Notes: generated by a model from the letters alone, not told the origin. Positions 1-8,690 are shown, counted from the stretch's first letter. The stretch is 64,000 nt of DNA from Chelatococcus caeni (GCF_014196925.1 NZ_JACIEN010000002.1:62001-126000), one strand, 5' to 3'. Program-made: numbers and translations.

Positions 1-25
1 GGATGCCACTGACGGGGGAGGTGGG

Positions 26-793
26 ATGACACTGTCGATCTTCGATCTGTCGGGCCGGACGGCCCTCGTCACGGGCTCGGGCCAGGGCATCGGGCTCGCC
101 ATCGCCCGCGGCCTTGCCGCAGCGGGCGCGCGCGTCGTCCTCAACGGGCGTGACGCGGCCAAGCTCGACAAGGCGGCCGGGCTCATCCGCGCGGCGGGTG
201 GCGAGGCGGTGGCGATGCCGTTCGACGTGACCGACGCCACGGCGGCGCGCGAGGGCGTCGCCCGCATCGAGCATGAGGTCGGGCCGCTCACCATCCTCGT
301 CAACAACGCCGGCATCCAGCGCCGCGCCCCGCTGGAGGATTTCGCCGACGAGGACTGGCACCAGATCATCCATACCAATCTCGACAGCGTCTATTACGTC
401 GGCCAGGCGGCGGCGCGGCACATGATCCCGCGCGGCTACGGCAAGATCATCAACATCTGCTCCGTCATCAGCGAGCTCGCGCGTCCGACCATCGCGCCCT
501 ATGCCGCGAGCAAGGGCGCGGTGAAGATGCTGACCAAGGGCATGGCGGCGGACTGGGGCCGCCACGGCATCCGCGTCAACGGCATCGGCCCCGGCTTCTT
601 CGCCACCGAGATGAACAGCGCCCTCGTCGAGAACGCCGACTTCACCGCCTGGCTGACGAAGCGCACGCCGCTCGGCCGCTGGGGCAAGGTGGAGGAACTC
701 GCCGGCGCCGCCATCTATCTCTCCGCGCCGTCCTCGGACTTCGTGACCGGCCACGTGCTCTATGTCGACGGCGGCGTCACCGGCTCGCTCTGA
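26..793 (+). CDS. SDR-family oxidoreductase, gluconate 5-dehydrogenase-like
   Basis: Classical short-chain dehydrogenase of 255 aa, expected to be cytosolic and NAD(P)-dependent. The sequence shows the cofactor motif TGSGQGIG (residues 16-23), NNAG (93-96) and the catalytic set S146, Y159, K163 (YAASK). The C-terminal VDGG stretch is typical of the cP1 family. Overall resemblance is to gluconate 5-dehydrogenases (IdnO type), which interconvert 5-ketogluconate and gluconate; the substrate is inferred only. A strong ribosome-binding site (GGGGGAGG) precedes the ATG. The operon may begin to the left of the window. A second SDR follows after 45 bp. Confidence 0.85.
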   Translation: MTLSIFDLSGRTALVTGSGQGIGLAIARGLAAAGARVVLNGRDAAKLDKAAGLIRAAGGEAVAMPFDVTDATAAREGVARIEHEVGPLTILVNNAGIQRRAPLEDFADEDWHQIIHTNLDSVYYVGQAAARHMIPRGYGKIINICSVISELARPTIAPYAASKGAVKMLTKGMAADWGRHGIRVNGIGPGFFATEMNSALVENADFTAWLTKRTPLGRWGKVEELAGAAIYLSAPSSDFVTGHVLYVDGGVTGSL

Positions 794-838
794 CCCGCGA
801 ACAGCTTCGAAAAACAGGGATATTCGGGAAGGAAACAC

Positions 839-1588
839 ATGAATCAAATCGATTTGACGGGGCGCGTGGCGGTCGTCACCGGCGGCGCCCAGGGCATCGG
901 CCGCGCGGTGGCCGAGCGCTTCAAGGCCTCCGGCGCCAAGCACGTCGAGCTGTGGGACCGTGACGGCGCCCTGGCGGAAGCGGCGGCGAAGGAGATGGGC
1001 GCGGGTGTCTCGGCCCGCGCCGTCGACATCACCGACTATGCCGCCGTCGAAGCCGCCGCCAGGGCGGCGGAGGCGGCGCACGGGGCCGTCGACATCCTCG
1101 TCAACAGCGCCGGCATCGCCGGGCCGACCTTCAAGGCCTGGGAATACCCGCTCGAGGAGTGGGCGCGCGTGCAGCGGATCAACGTCGACGGCACCTTCCA
1201 TTGCTGCCGCGCGCTCGTGCCCGGCATGCGCGCGCGCAACTACGGCCGCATCGTGCTCGTCGCCTCCATCGCCGGCAAGGAGGGCAATCCCAACGCCTCG
1301 GCCTATTCGGCGTCCAAAGCCGCCGTCATCGGCTTCACCAAGTCGCTCGGCAAGGAGCTCGCCGACCGCAACATCGCCGTCAACTGCATCACGCCGGCCA
1401 CCGCCAAGACGCGCATCCTCGAACAGGTGAGCGAGGAATTCATCCAGTACATGCTGTCGAAGATCCCGCGCGGGCGCTTCGTCGAGGTCGAGGAAGTGGC
1501 GGGCATGGTCGCCTTCCTCGCCTCGGAGGACAACAGCTTCACCACGGGCGCCGTCTTCGACCTGTCCGGCGGGCGCGCCACCTATTGA
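839..1588 (+). CDS. SDR-family NAD(P)-dependent oxidoreductase
   Basis: Short-chain dehydrogenase of 249 aa with TGGAQGIG (14-21), NSAG (89-92) and catalytic S143, Y156, K160. A ribosome-binding site (GGGAAGGA) lies 5-10 bp before the ATG. The family covers sugar, polyol and 3-oxoacyl reductases, and the sequence does not fix the substrate. Two SDRs in tandem ahead of an amidohydrolase suggest a small catabolic operon, possibly for a sugar or sugar acid, but this is inference. Confidence 0.85.
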   Translation: MNQIDLTGRVAVVTGGAQGIGRAVAERFKASGAKHVELWDRDGALAEAAAKEMGAGVSARAVDITDYAAVEAAARAAEAAHGAVDILVNSAGIAGPTFKAWEYPLEEWARVQRINVDGTFHCCRALVPGMRARNYGRIVLVASIAGKEGNPNASAYSASKAAVIGFTKSLGKELADRNIAVNCITPATAKTRILEQVSEEFIQYMLSKIPRGRFVEVEEVAGMVAFLASEDNSFTTGAVFDLSGGRATY

Positions 1589-1594
1589 TGGCGC

Positions 1595-2887
1595 TTGAGC
1601 GGCATGGCCGGGCCCGCTAGCTTGACCGCCATGATCGCCATGCCGCCCCTGCCCACCACCGTGCTCGGCGAGCGCCTGATGACGCTCGCCGCCGACCTCA
1701 ACCAATATTCCGACGAGCCGGGGCGCCTGACGCGCCTCTACCTCTCGCCGGCCCATCGCGCCGCCGCCGAAGCGGTGAAGCGGATGATGGAAGCGGCGGG
1801 CATGAGCGCGCATATCGACGCCGCGGGCACCGTCGTCGGCCGCTACGAGGGGATCGAGCCGGGCGCGCCGGCGCTGCTCGTCGGCTCGCACATCGACACC
1901 GTGGTCGATGCCGGCAGCTATGACGGCATGCTCGGGGTGCTGGCCGGCATCGTCGCCGTGGAGGAGCTCGCCCGGCGCGGGGAGCGCATGCCCTTCGCCA
2001 TCGAGGTGCTGGCCTTCGGCGACGAGGAGAACGTCCGCTTCCCCACCAATCTCTCGACCTCGCAGGCGATCGCCGGCACCTACGACCCGGCGTGGCTCGA
2101 CGGCAGGGACTACGACGGGGTGAGCCTGCGCGAGGCTCTCCTCGCCTTCGGCGGCGACCCCGAGGCCGTGACGCGGCTCGGCCGCGATGCGGGCTCCGTC
2201 AAGGGCTACATCGAATTTCACATCGAGCAGGGGCCGGTGCTGGAACGCGAGAACCTGCCGGTCGGCATCGTCAGCGCCATCAACGGCATCACCCGGGCGC
2301 GCGGCGTGGTGACGGGCGAAGCCGGCCACGCCGGCACCGTGCCGATGGCGCTGAGGCGCGACGCCTTCGCCGCGCTGAGCGAGATGAACCTCGCGGTCGA
2401 GCGCATCGGCGCCCGCGATCCCTCGACCGTGGCGACCATCGGCATGGCCAAGGTGTCGCCCAACGCCTCGAACGTCATTCCGGGCCGCGTCGACTTCATG
2501 CTCGACGTGCGCGCGCCGGACGATCCCGTGCGCCACGCCATCGTCGAGGAGATGGTGGCCGAGATGCGCGACATCGCCGCCCGGCGCCATGTGGCACTCG
2601 ACCTCGACCTTTATTTCGACGCGCCGGCCACCGCCATGGACGCGGGCCTGATGCGCGCGCTGGAGACGGCCGTCGCGGGCCAGGGCATCGCCGCGCGGCA
2701 CCTGCCGTCGGGCGCCGGCCACGACGCCATGGCCATGGCGCGCCTGTGCCCCTCGGCGATGGTCTTCGTGCGCTGCAAGGGCGGCATCAGCCACAATCCG
2801 GCCGAATCGATCACCGCCGACGACGCGGATGTCGCCGTGCGCGTCCTCGTCGACGCCATCAAGGCCTTTGCCGCGCGCAACGGGTGA
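1595..2887 (+). CDS. Zn-dependent amidohydrolase, AllC/HyuC type (M20 family)
   Basis: Binuclear-metal amidase of the allantoate amidohydrolase / N-carbamoyl-L-amino-acid hydrolase family, 430 aa from this ATG. Visible metal ligands are H99 and D110 (GSHIDTVVDAGSYDG), E144/E145 (GDEEN), H209 (EFHIEQGP) and a C-terminal His in GGISHNPAE. The dimerisation-domain motif GHAGTVPM is at 244-251. It probably cleaves a ureido or carbamoyl group. The start is uncertain: no good ribosome-binding site precedes 1595, and ATGs at 1631 and 1640 are equally plausible. It follows the SDR gene by 6 bp, so co-transcription is likely. Confidence 0.83.
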   Translation: MSGMAGPASLTAMIAMPPLPTTVLGERLMTLAADLNQYSDEPGRLTRLYLSPAHRAAAEAVKRMMEAAGMSAHIDAAGTVVGRYEGIEPGAPALLVGSHIDTVVDAGSYDGMLGVLAGIVAVEELARRGERMPFAIEVLAFGDEENVRFPTNLSTSQAIAGTYDPAWLDGRDYDGVSLREALLAFGGDPEAVTRLGRDAGSVKGYIEFHIEQGPVLERENLPVGIVSAINGITRARGVVTGEAGHAGTVPMALRRDAFAALSEMNLAVERIGARDPSTVATIGMAKVSPNASNVIPGRVDFMLDVRAPDDPVRHAIVEEMVAEMRDIAARRHVALDLDLYFDAPATAMDAGLMRALETAVAGQGIAARHLPSGAGHDAMAMARLCPSAMVFVRCKGGISHNPAESITADDADVAVRVLVDAIKAFAARNG

Positions 2888-2969
2888 GGGGCAGGGAACG
2901 CCTGCGACTCCCGCCCTGTCCGGCTGTAACGCACAAGGCGTGACGTCACCGGTGCGTCATCGATCCCGT

Positions 2970-3060
2970 CGTCATGCCCGCGCTTGTCGCGGGCATCCGC
3001 GCCTTGAAAGTGCGAGCAACGCCAAACGCGTGGATGGCCGGGACAAGCCCGGCCACGACG
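2970..3060. repeat. Dispersed palindromic repeat, copy 1 (in the 303-bp gap 2888-3190)
   Basis: This lies between the convergent ends of the amidohydrolase and ugpE genes. It has two arms: one begins GTCATGCCCGCGCTTGTCGC, the other ends near GGATGGCCGGGACAAGCCCG followed by GCCACGACG. Each arm folds into its own hairpin (GCCCGCG/CGCGGGC and GCCGGG/CCCGGC), and the outer ends pair as well. A second copy is at 55993-56084. Repeats of this form are widespread between genes in Rhizobiales. I see no gene in the rest of the gap. Confidence 0.85.
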
Positions 3061-3190
3061 AGAGGAACGGGTTGCGCTCGTCGCATCCATGCAACGCACA
3101 AACCGGCCATCCGTGTTTTTCATGGTCTACGGTTTTCGCGGATGCCGGCGACCGAACGCGTGAGAGGAGCGGCCGGCAGGGCGCCGCCGC

Positions 3191-4042
3191 TCACTTCTCC
3201 GTCTCGACCAGCCCCTTCACGAACAGGCGCTGCATCGCGATGACCACCGCCACCGGGGGCAGCATGGCGAGGATGGTCGTCGTCATGACGAGGTGCCAGA
3301 CGGGATCGGCCTCGGCCGCCGCGGCCGCGAGGCGCTGGATGCCCATGACGATGGTGTAGTAGCTCTGGTCCGTCGTGACGAGCAGCGGCCACAGGTACTG
3401 GTTCCAGCCGTAGATGAAGAGGATGACGAAGAGCGCGGCGATGTTGGTGCGCGACAGCGGCATCAGGATGGACCAGAAGAAGCGCAGCGGCCCCGCCCCG
3501 TCGATGCGCGCCGCCTCCGTCAGCTCGTCCGGGATGGTCATGAACACCTGGCGGAAGAGGAAGGTCGCCGTCGCCGAGGCGATGAGCGGGATGGCGAGGC
3601 CCGAATAGCTGTTGAGCATGCCGAGATTGGCCACGACCTCGAAGGTCGGCAGGATGCGCACCTCGACCGGCAGCATCAGCGTGATGAAGATGAGCCAGAA
3701 GGCCGTGACCCGGAAGGGGAAACGGAAATAGCAGATGGCGAAGGCCGAGAGCAGCGAGATGGCGATCTTGCCGATGGCGATTGCCATGGCCATGACGAAG
3801 CTGTTCCACAGCATCGGCCCGACGGGCGGGAAGCCCGAGACGCTGGAGCCGGTGAACAGCGCTTCCTTGTAGTTGGCGATGAGGCCCGGCCCCGGCAGGA
3901 AGCCGATGCGGCCGGTGAGGAAGTCGGTGCCCGGATGGGTCGACGCCACGAAGGCGAGCCACACGGGCAGCACCATGGCGGCGACACCGAGGATGAGCGC
4001 CGCATGGGCGGCGAAAGTCAGCTTGCGGCCGGATTCGACCAT
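3191..4042 (-). CDS. ugpE: sn-glycerol-3-phosphate ABC transporter permease UgpE
   Basis: MalG-type inner-membrane permease of 283 aa. The EAA loop that docks the ATPase is visible as ELTEAARIDGAGPLRFFW, about residues 174-191. There are about six hydrophobic segments, and a C-terminal LFVKGLVETEK ending is typical of UgpE. It lies 12 bp downstream of ugpA and has a GA(G)GGGGCGGGG ribosome-binding site. It is the last gene of the operon: no ugpC ATPase or ugpQ phosphodiesterase follows, only an intergenic repeat and a convergent gene. The family imports glycerol-3-phosphate or glycerophosphodiesters under phosphate limitation. Confidence 0.9.
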   Translation of the reverse strand: MVESGRKLTFAAHAALILGVAAMVLPVWLAFVASTHPGTDFLTGRIGFLPGPGLIANYKEALFTGSSVSGFPPVGPMLWNSFVMAMAIAIGKIAISLLSAFAICYFRFPFRVTAFWLIFITLMLPVEVRILPTFEVVANLGMLNSYSGLAIPLIASATATFLFRQVFMTIPDELTEAARIDGAGPLRFFWSILMPLSRTNIAALFVILFIYGWNQYLWPLLVTTDQSYYTIVMGIQRLAAAAAEADPVWHLVMTTTILAMLPPVAVVIAMQRLFVKGLVETEK

Positions 4043-4054
4043 GTCCCCGCCCCC

Positions 4055-4939
4055 TCAGTAATGGACCTTGCGCTCGATATGGCGGAACTGCAGCGCCGTC
4101 AGGCCGATGACGATGACAAGCAGCACCACCGACTGGGCGGCGGACGCGCCGAGATTGAGCGATTCGAAGCCGTCCTTGAACACCTTGTAGACGAGGATGG
4201 TGGTGGACTGGCCGGGACCGCCGCCGGTCGTCGCGTGGATGATGCCGAAGGTGTCGAAGAAGGCGTAGACGATGTTGACGACGAGCAGGAAGAAGGTCGT
4301 CGGCGCGAGCAGCGGCCAGACGATCTTGCGGAAGCGCAGCCAGGGACCCGCCCCGTCGAGCGCCGCGGCCTCGACGAGGGTGCGCGGGATGGCCTGCAGC
4401 CCGGCGAGGAAGAAGAGGAAGTTGTAGCTCACCTGCTTCCACGAGGCGGCGAGGATGACCATGATGAGCGCATCAGTGCCGTTGAGGTGGTGGTTCCAGT
4501 AGATGCCGATGGCCCGGAGGCCACGCGCCACGACGCCGACCGAGGGATCGAACATGAACCACCACAAAATGGCGGCGACGGCGGGGGCCACGGCATAGGG
4601 CCAGATGAGCAGCGTCTGGTAGACCATCGCCTTGCGCCCCACCTTGTCGGCGGCGAGCGCGAAGAGGAGGCCGAGGCCGAGCGAGATGCCCGCGACCGAG
4701 GCGGAGAAGACGACCGTGATGGCGAAACTCGCCCGGTAGCTCGGATCCTCGAAGAGCGCGACGAAATTGGCGAGGCCGACGAACTGGCGCGACAGGCCGA
4801 AGGCGTCTTCGGCGAAGAGCGAGGTGTAGAGCGCCTGACCGGCGGGCCACAGGAAGAAGATGATGGTGATGGCGAGCTGCGGCGCAAGCAGCAGATAAGG
4901 CACGATGCCGCCGCCGAAGGTGACCCGTTTTGCCTGCAT
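4055..4939 (-). CDS. ugpA: sn-glycerol-3-phosphate ABC transporter permease UgpA
   Basis: MalF-type permease subunit of 294 aa with about six transmembrane segments and the EAA loop [19 protein letters not shown] in the second half. It pairs with UgpE to form the membrane channel. The gene order ugpB-ugpA-ugpE and the close match in length support the assignment. It is separated from ugpB by 66 bp carrying a perfect 12-bp hairpin (4960-4989), which may limit expression of the permeases relative to the binding protein. Confidence 0.9.
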   Translation of the reverse strand: MQAKRVTFGGGIVPYLLLAPQLAITIIFFLWPAGQALYTSLFAEDAFGLSRQFVGLANFVALFEDPSYRASFAITVVFSASVAGISLGLGLLFALAADKVGRKAMVYQTLLIWPYAVAPAVAAILWWFMFDPSVGVVARGLRAIGIYWNHHLNGTDALIMVILAASWKQVSYNFLFFLAGLQAIPRTLVEAAALDGAGPWLRFRKIVWPLLAPTTFFLLVVNIVYAFFDTFGIIHATTGGGPGQSTTILVYKVFKDGFESLNLGASAAQSVVLLVIVIGLTALQFRHIERKVHY

Positions 4940-4959
4940 CGGCCCCCCAGAAGGAACAG

Positions 4960-4989
4960 GGCGGCGCCCGGTGCAGTCCGGGCGCCGCC
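4960..4989 (-). terminator. Strong hairpin between ugpB and ugpA
   Basis: Perfect inverted repeat: GGCGGCGCCCGG at 4960-4971 pairs with CCGGGCGCCGCC at 4978-4989, leaving a 6-nt loop. It starts 16 bp after the ugpB stop on the minus strand. No U-run follows, so partial termination or 3'-end protection of ugpB mRNA is more likely than full termination. Confidence 0.7.
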
Positions 4990-5005
4990 ATTCACGTTAC
5001 GCTAT

Positions 5006-6319
5006 TCAGGAGTTGGACTTCTCGAACTGGCGGAGCAGCTCGTTGCCGCGCTTCGCCGCCGCGTCGAGTGCGTCCTTCGCCGACTTCTTGCCGGTCAGCG
5101 CGTTCTCCAGCTCCTCCTCGATCATGTCGCGGATCTGGACGAAGTTGCCGAGACGCAGGCCCTTGGAGTTGTCGGTCGGCGGATTGAGGTTCATCTGCTT
5201 GATCGAGATGTCGGAACCGGGGTTCTTCTCGTAGAAGCCCTCCGTCTGCGACAGCTCGTAGGCGGCCTTGGTGATCGGCAGGTAGCCGGTCTGCTGGTGC
5301 CACCAGGCCTGGACCTCGGGCTTCGACAGGTAGGCGAAGAACTTCGCCGCGCCCTTGTATTCCTCCTTCGGACGACCGGCGAGGACCCAGAGCGTCGCGC
5401 CGCCGATGATGGAGTTCTGCGGGGCGCCCTGCACGTCCGGCCAGTAGGGCTGCATGCCGTAGCCGACGCCGAACTTGGCGTTGGCCATGATGTTGGCACG
5501 CGCCGCCGAGGAGGCGAAGGTCATGGCGCATTCGCCGGAGAGGAACTTCGGATCCGACTTGCCCTGGCGGCCGCCGTAGTCGAAGACCTTCGACTTCTGC
5601 CAGTCGACGAGCGCCGTCCAGTGCTTCTCGAGCGTCGAGTTGTTGATCTTGAGCTCGGTGCCGAGGCCGCCGAAGCCGTTGGCCTCGGTCGACAGCGGGA
5701 TGTTGTGCATGGCCGAGAAGTTCTCGACATGCACCCAGGACGGCCACTGGGTCGTGAAGCCGCACGCGACGCCCGCCGCCTGCAGCTTCTTGGCGAATTC
5801 CTCGACCTCCGGCCAGGTCTTGGGCGGGGTGTTCTCGTCAAGGCCCGCCTTCTTGAAGTGGTCCTTGTTGTAATAGAGGATCGGCGTCGAGGAATTGAAC
5901 GGGAACGAGAGCATGTTGCCCTGCGTGTCGCTGTAGTAGCCCGTCACCGCCGGCAGATAGGCCTGCGGATCGAACGGCTCGTTCTCGTCCGCCATCAGCT
6001 GGTAGACCGGATAGACGGCGCCCTTGGCCGCCATCATCGTCGCCGTGCCGACCTCGAAGACCTGCACGATCGTCGGATGCTGCTTGGCGCGGAAGGCGGC
6101 GATGGCGCCCGTCATGGTCTCGGGATAGCTGCCCTTGAAGACCGGGACGACCTTGTACTCGCTCTGCGAGGCGTTGAAGTCGTTCGCGATCTTCTCGAGC
6201 TTCTCGCCGAGCGCGCCCGACATGGCATGCCACCACTGGATCTGCGTCTGGGCAGCAGCCGGTCCCGCCGCGGCGATGAAGGCCGCCGCACTTGCCATGG
6301 TTACAATACGAGATGCCAT
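5006..6319 (-). CDS. ugpB: sn-glycerol-3-phosphate-binding periplasmic protein UgpB
   Basis: Extracellular solute-binding protein family 1, 437 aa. It has a Sec signal peptide with likely cleavage after AAA at residue 23, and a mature start QTQIQWWHAMSGALGE, a UgpB hallmark. Further UgpB-like segments are PFNSSTPILYYNKD and the ATLWVLAG / GYLPIT region. It binds glycerol-3-phosphate or its diesters in the periplasm. The ribosome-binding site GGGGAGG is correctly spaced. It is the first gene of a minus-strand operon with ugpA and ugpE, and a Pho box lies 66-83 bp upstream of the start. Confidence 0.93.
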   Translation of the reverse strand: MASRIVTMASAAAFIAAAGPAAAQTQIQWWHAMSGALGEKLEKIANDFNASQSEYKVVPVFKGSYPETMTGAIAAFRAKQHPTIVQVFEVGTATMMAAKGAVYPVYQLMADENEPFDPQAYLPAVTGYYSDTQGNMLSFPFNSSTPILYYNKDHFKKAGLDENTPPKTWPEVEEFAKKLQAAGVACGFTTQWPSWVHVENFSAMHNIPLSTEANGFGGLGTELKINNSTLEKHWTALVDWQKSKVFDYGGRQGKSDPKFLSGECAMTFASSAARANIMANAKFGVGYGMQPYWPDVQGAPQNSIIGGATLWVLAGRPKEEYKGAAKFFAYLSKPEVQAWWHQQTGYLPITKAAYELSQTEGFYEKNPGSDISIKQMNLNPPTDNSKGLRLGNFVQIRDMIEEELENALTGKKSAKDALDAAAKRGNELLRQFEKSNS

Positions 6320-6384
6320 GATAGCCTCCCCATCTCCCGGAGCCCCCCTCGGGGACCCTTCTCTTCGTTGCTAGCGAGCATAGC

Positions 6385-6402
6385 ATGACAATGACATGAC
6401 AG
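6385..6402 (-). promoter_or_regulatory. Pho box (PhoB operator) upstream of ugpB
   Basis: On the minus strand the sequence reads CTGTCAT, then four bases GTCA, then TTGTCAT. These are two 7-bp half-sites in direct repeat with 4-bp spacing, matching 7/7 and 6/7 to the known alphaproteobacterial PhoB repeat. A weaker third half-site (TATTCAT) lies one 11-bp period upstream. The position, 66-83 bp before the ugpB start codon, fits phosphate-starvation activation. Confidence 0.8.
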
Positions 6403-6468
6403 TTCAATGAATAATCGACGACAAACGCAAGCGAAACGAAATTCGAGACTTCAACGAGGAGCGTATCC

Positions 6469-7647
6469 ATGGGGGGCCTGACCCTTTCCACCGCCACCAC
6501 TCTGCCGACTGATTTCTCCAAGGCAGCCTTGGCCGGCCGCGTCTTCCGGCCCGATGCCGCCGGCCCGTCGGTGGTGACCGTTCGCGAGGGCGAGGTTTTC
6601 GATATCAGCCGCGCTTTCGCGACGATGCGTGACCTATGCGAAACTTCCGCACCTGCGGCCGCCCTGCGCGGGGCCGAGGGCGAATCACTCGGCCCGCTCG
6701 AGGCCATCCTCGCCAATTCGGTGGAGGCGACGCGCGATTCCACTCGGCCCTACCTCCTCGCCCCCATCGACCTGCAGGCGGTGAAGGCGGCGGGCGTGAC
6801 CTTCGCCGTGTCCATGCTGGAGCGCGTCATCGAGGAGCGCGCGCGCGGCAATGCGGATGCCGCGGCGGCCATCCGCGAGGAGATCAACCGCCTCGTCGGC
6901 AACGACCTCGCCCGCCTCAAGCCCGGCTCGCCCGAGGCCATGCGCCTCAAGGAGGTGCTCGTGGCCCAAGGCGCCTGGAGCCAGTATCTCGAGGTCGGCA
7001 TCGGGCCGGACGCCGAGATCTTCACCAAGGCCCAGCCCCTGTCGAGCGTGGGCACGGGGGCGGATGCCGGCATCCACGCCATCTCTACCTGGAACAATCC
7101 CGAGCCCGAGGTGGTGCTGGTCGTCGCCTCGGACGGGCGCATCGTCGGCGCCACCCTCGGCAACGACGTCAACCTGCGCGACGTCGAGGGCCGCTCGGCC
7201 CTGCTCCTCGGCAAGGCGAAGGACAACAACGCGAGCTGTGCGGTCGGCCCCTTCCTGCGCTTCTTCGACGACGGCTTCTCGCTCGACGACGTGCGCCGCA
7301 TGCACGTGACGCTGACGGTGGAGGGCGAGGACGGTTTCCGCATGGAGGGCTTCTCCACCATCGAGAAGATCAGCCGCGATCCGGCCGATCTCGCCGCCCA
7401 GATGATCGGCAAGCACCACCAGTATCCGGACGGGGCGGTGCTGTTCCTCGGCACGCTGTTCGCGCCGGTCGAGGACCGCGATGCGCCGGGCAAGGGTTTC
7501 ACCCACAAGGTGGGCGACATCGTCACCATCGCCGCCCCGCAGCTCGGCAGCCTCGTCAACCGCATGCGCCACAGCCAGGATTGCGCACCGTGGACCTTCG
7601 GCACCGGGCAGCTGATGCGCAACCTCGCCAAGCGCGGCCTCCTCTGA
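6469..7647 (+). CDS. Fumarylacetoacetate-hydrolase-family protein, XylX-like 2-keto-3-deoxy sugar acid dehydratase
   Basis: FAH-fold protein of 392 aa. It closely resembles the Caulobacter 2-keto-3-deoxy-D-xylonate (arabinonate) dehydratase XylX: shared segments recalled from that family include GVTFAVS-LERVIEERARG, WSQYLEV-IGPDAEIFTK, and LGNDVNLRDFEGRSALLL-like (here DVEGRSALLLGKAKDNN). The metal-binding acidic residues of the fold lie in the central region. It would convert a 2-keto-3-deoxy-pentonate to 2-oxoglutarate semialdehyde in the cytosol. The partner sugar-acid dehydratase and semialdehyde dehydrogenase are not adjacent. A GAGGAG ribosome-binding site precedes the ATG. The gene is divergent from ugpB. 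Confidence 0.8.
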   Translation: MGGLTLSTATTLPTDFSKAALAGRVFRPDAAGPSVVTVREGEVFDISRAFATMRDLCETSAPAAALRGAEGESLGPLEAILANSVEATRDSTRPYLLAPIDLQAVKAAGVTFAVSMLERVIEERARGNADAAAAIREEINRLVGNDLARLKPGSPEAMRLKEVLVAQGAWSQYLEVGIGPDAEIFTKAQPLSSVGTGADAGIHAISTWNNPEPEVVLVVASDGRIVGATLGNDVNLRDVEGRSALLLGKAKDNNASCAVGPFLRFFDDGFSLDDVRRMHVTLTVEGEDGFRMEGFSTIEKISRDPADLAAQMIGKHHQYPDGAVLFLGTLFAPVEDRDAPGKGFTHKVGDIVTIAAPQLGSLVNRMRHSQDCAPWTFGTGQLMRNLAKRGLL

Positions 7648-7672
7648 GCCGCCCCGCGGGCCGGAACCGGAC

Positions 7673-8596
7673 ATGAACCAGCATCGCCGACCGCCAGCCT
7701 CCGGGACAGCCGCCGGCGATGCCATCGCGGATGATGGAGCGGCCGCGTTCCTCGCCGTGCGGCCGCGGCTCCTTGCCATCGCCCATCGTATGCTCGGCAC
7801 GATGGGCGACGCCGAGGACGTGGTGCAGGATGCCTTCCTGCGCTTCCATGCCGCCGGCGGGGCAATCGACAATCCGGAGGCCTGGCTCGTCACGGTGACG
7901 AGCCGGCTCGCCATCGACCGGCTGCGGGCCGCGCGGCGCGAGCGCGCCGCCTATGACGGGCCGTGGCTGCCGGAGCCCTGGACGGGATCGGACGACGGCG
8001 ACGTCTTCACCGGCGACCTGCCCTATGCCGTCCTCGTGCTGATGGAGCGCCTCGGCCCGGTGGAGCGCTGCGCCTTCGTGCTGCGCGAGCTCATCGACAT
8101 GCCCTATGCCCGCCTTGCCGAAGTGCTCGGCCGCAGCGAGGCGGCCTGCCGGCAGATCGTCGCCCGGGCGCGGCGCCGGCTCGGCGACGGGCAGCTCCCC
8201 GCGGCGCCGGCCGATGCCCTGGCGCGCCGTCGGCGGCATGAAACCCTCATGGAAGAGTTCCGCCTCGCGCTCGCCGCCGGGGATGCCGAGCGCCTCATCC
8301 GCCTGCTGGCGCCTGACGCGACCATCACGACCGACGGCGGCGGCAAGGTGCTTGCCGCCCGCAACATCGTGCGCGGCGCCGGGCGGATCGTGCGACTGGT
8401 GCTGGGGGTCGCCCGCAAGCTCGGCCGCGGCCGCGTCGACCGGCCGGCGCGCTTTGCCGGCGAAGCAGGGTTCGTCACTTACGAGGAGGAACGCCCGGTG
8501 CGGATCGTGATGGCGGCGAGCGACGGCGAGCGGATCACGGCCATCTATTTCGTGCTCAATCCGGACAAGCTCGTCCGCATGCCCGCGGACGGCTGA
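7673..8596 (+). CDS. ECF41-family RNA polymerase sigma factor
   Basis: Extracytoplasmic-function sigma factor of 307 aa. Sigma2 spans about residues 25-92 and sigma4 about 118-172; a C-terminal SnoaL/NTF2-like domain spans about 186-302. The three motifs described for ECF41 proteins are all present: WLPEP (98-102), DGGGK (221-225) and NPDKL (296-300). In this group the C-terminal extension replaces an anti-sigma factor. The neighbouring carboxymuconolactone-decarboxylase-like gene is the classic ECF41 target, and an ECF41-type promoter stands in front of it. The signal that activates this group is unknown. Confidence 0.93.
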   Translation: MNQHRRPPASGTAAGDAIADDGAAAFLAVRPRLLAIAHRMLGTMGDAEDVVQDAFLRFHAAGGAIDNPEAWLVTVTSRLAIDRLRAARRERAAYDGPWLPEPWTGSDDGDVFTGDLPYAVLVLMERLGPVERCAFVLRELIDMPYARLAEVLGRSEAACRQIVARARRRLGDGQLPAAPADALARRRRHETLMEEFRLALAAGDAERLIRLLAPDATITTDGGGKVLAARNIVRGAGRIVRLVLGVARKLGRGRVDRPARFAGEAGFVTYEEERPVRIVMAASDGERITAIYFVLNPDKLVRMPADG

Positions 8597-8619
8597 GCCG
8601 AAGTTTTTTGCGGCTTCCC

Positions 8620-8646
8620 TGTCACAAGGCGTCCCTGTGCAGCGTC
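8620..8646 (+). promoter_or_regulatory. ECF41-type promoter of the CMD-family gene
   Basis: The -35 element TGTCACA is at 8620-8626 and the -10 element CGTC at 8643-8646, separated by exactly 16 bp. This is the reported ECF41 promoter form. It lies 24 bp after the sigma-factor stop codon and 44 bp before the start of the next gene. Confidence 0.82.
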
Positions 8647-8690
8647 TTCAAGGGCATGCGGCCTCGCTCGGCCGTGCACAGGAGCACATG

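Noticed and set aside
2970-3060. Possible CRISPR or tRNA structure
   Set aside because: There is only one unit here and one 53 kb away, no spacers in series and no tRNA T-loop; it is a dispersed palindromic repeat.
3293-6388. Open frame of 1031 codons on the plus strand
   Set aside because: It lies antisense to the whole ugpBAE operon, its translation is rich in Arg, Asp, Glu and Gly without any domain, and high-GC third positions readily produce such frames. Similar long shadows at 15018-16301, 20910-22613, 32802-35396 and 42053-43915 were discarded for the same reason.
8637-8690. Upstream in-frame start for the CMD-family gene
   Set aside because: It falls inside the TGTCACA-N16-CGTC promoter and adds residues without family conservation; AGGAG stands before 8691.
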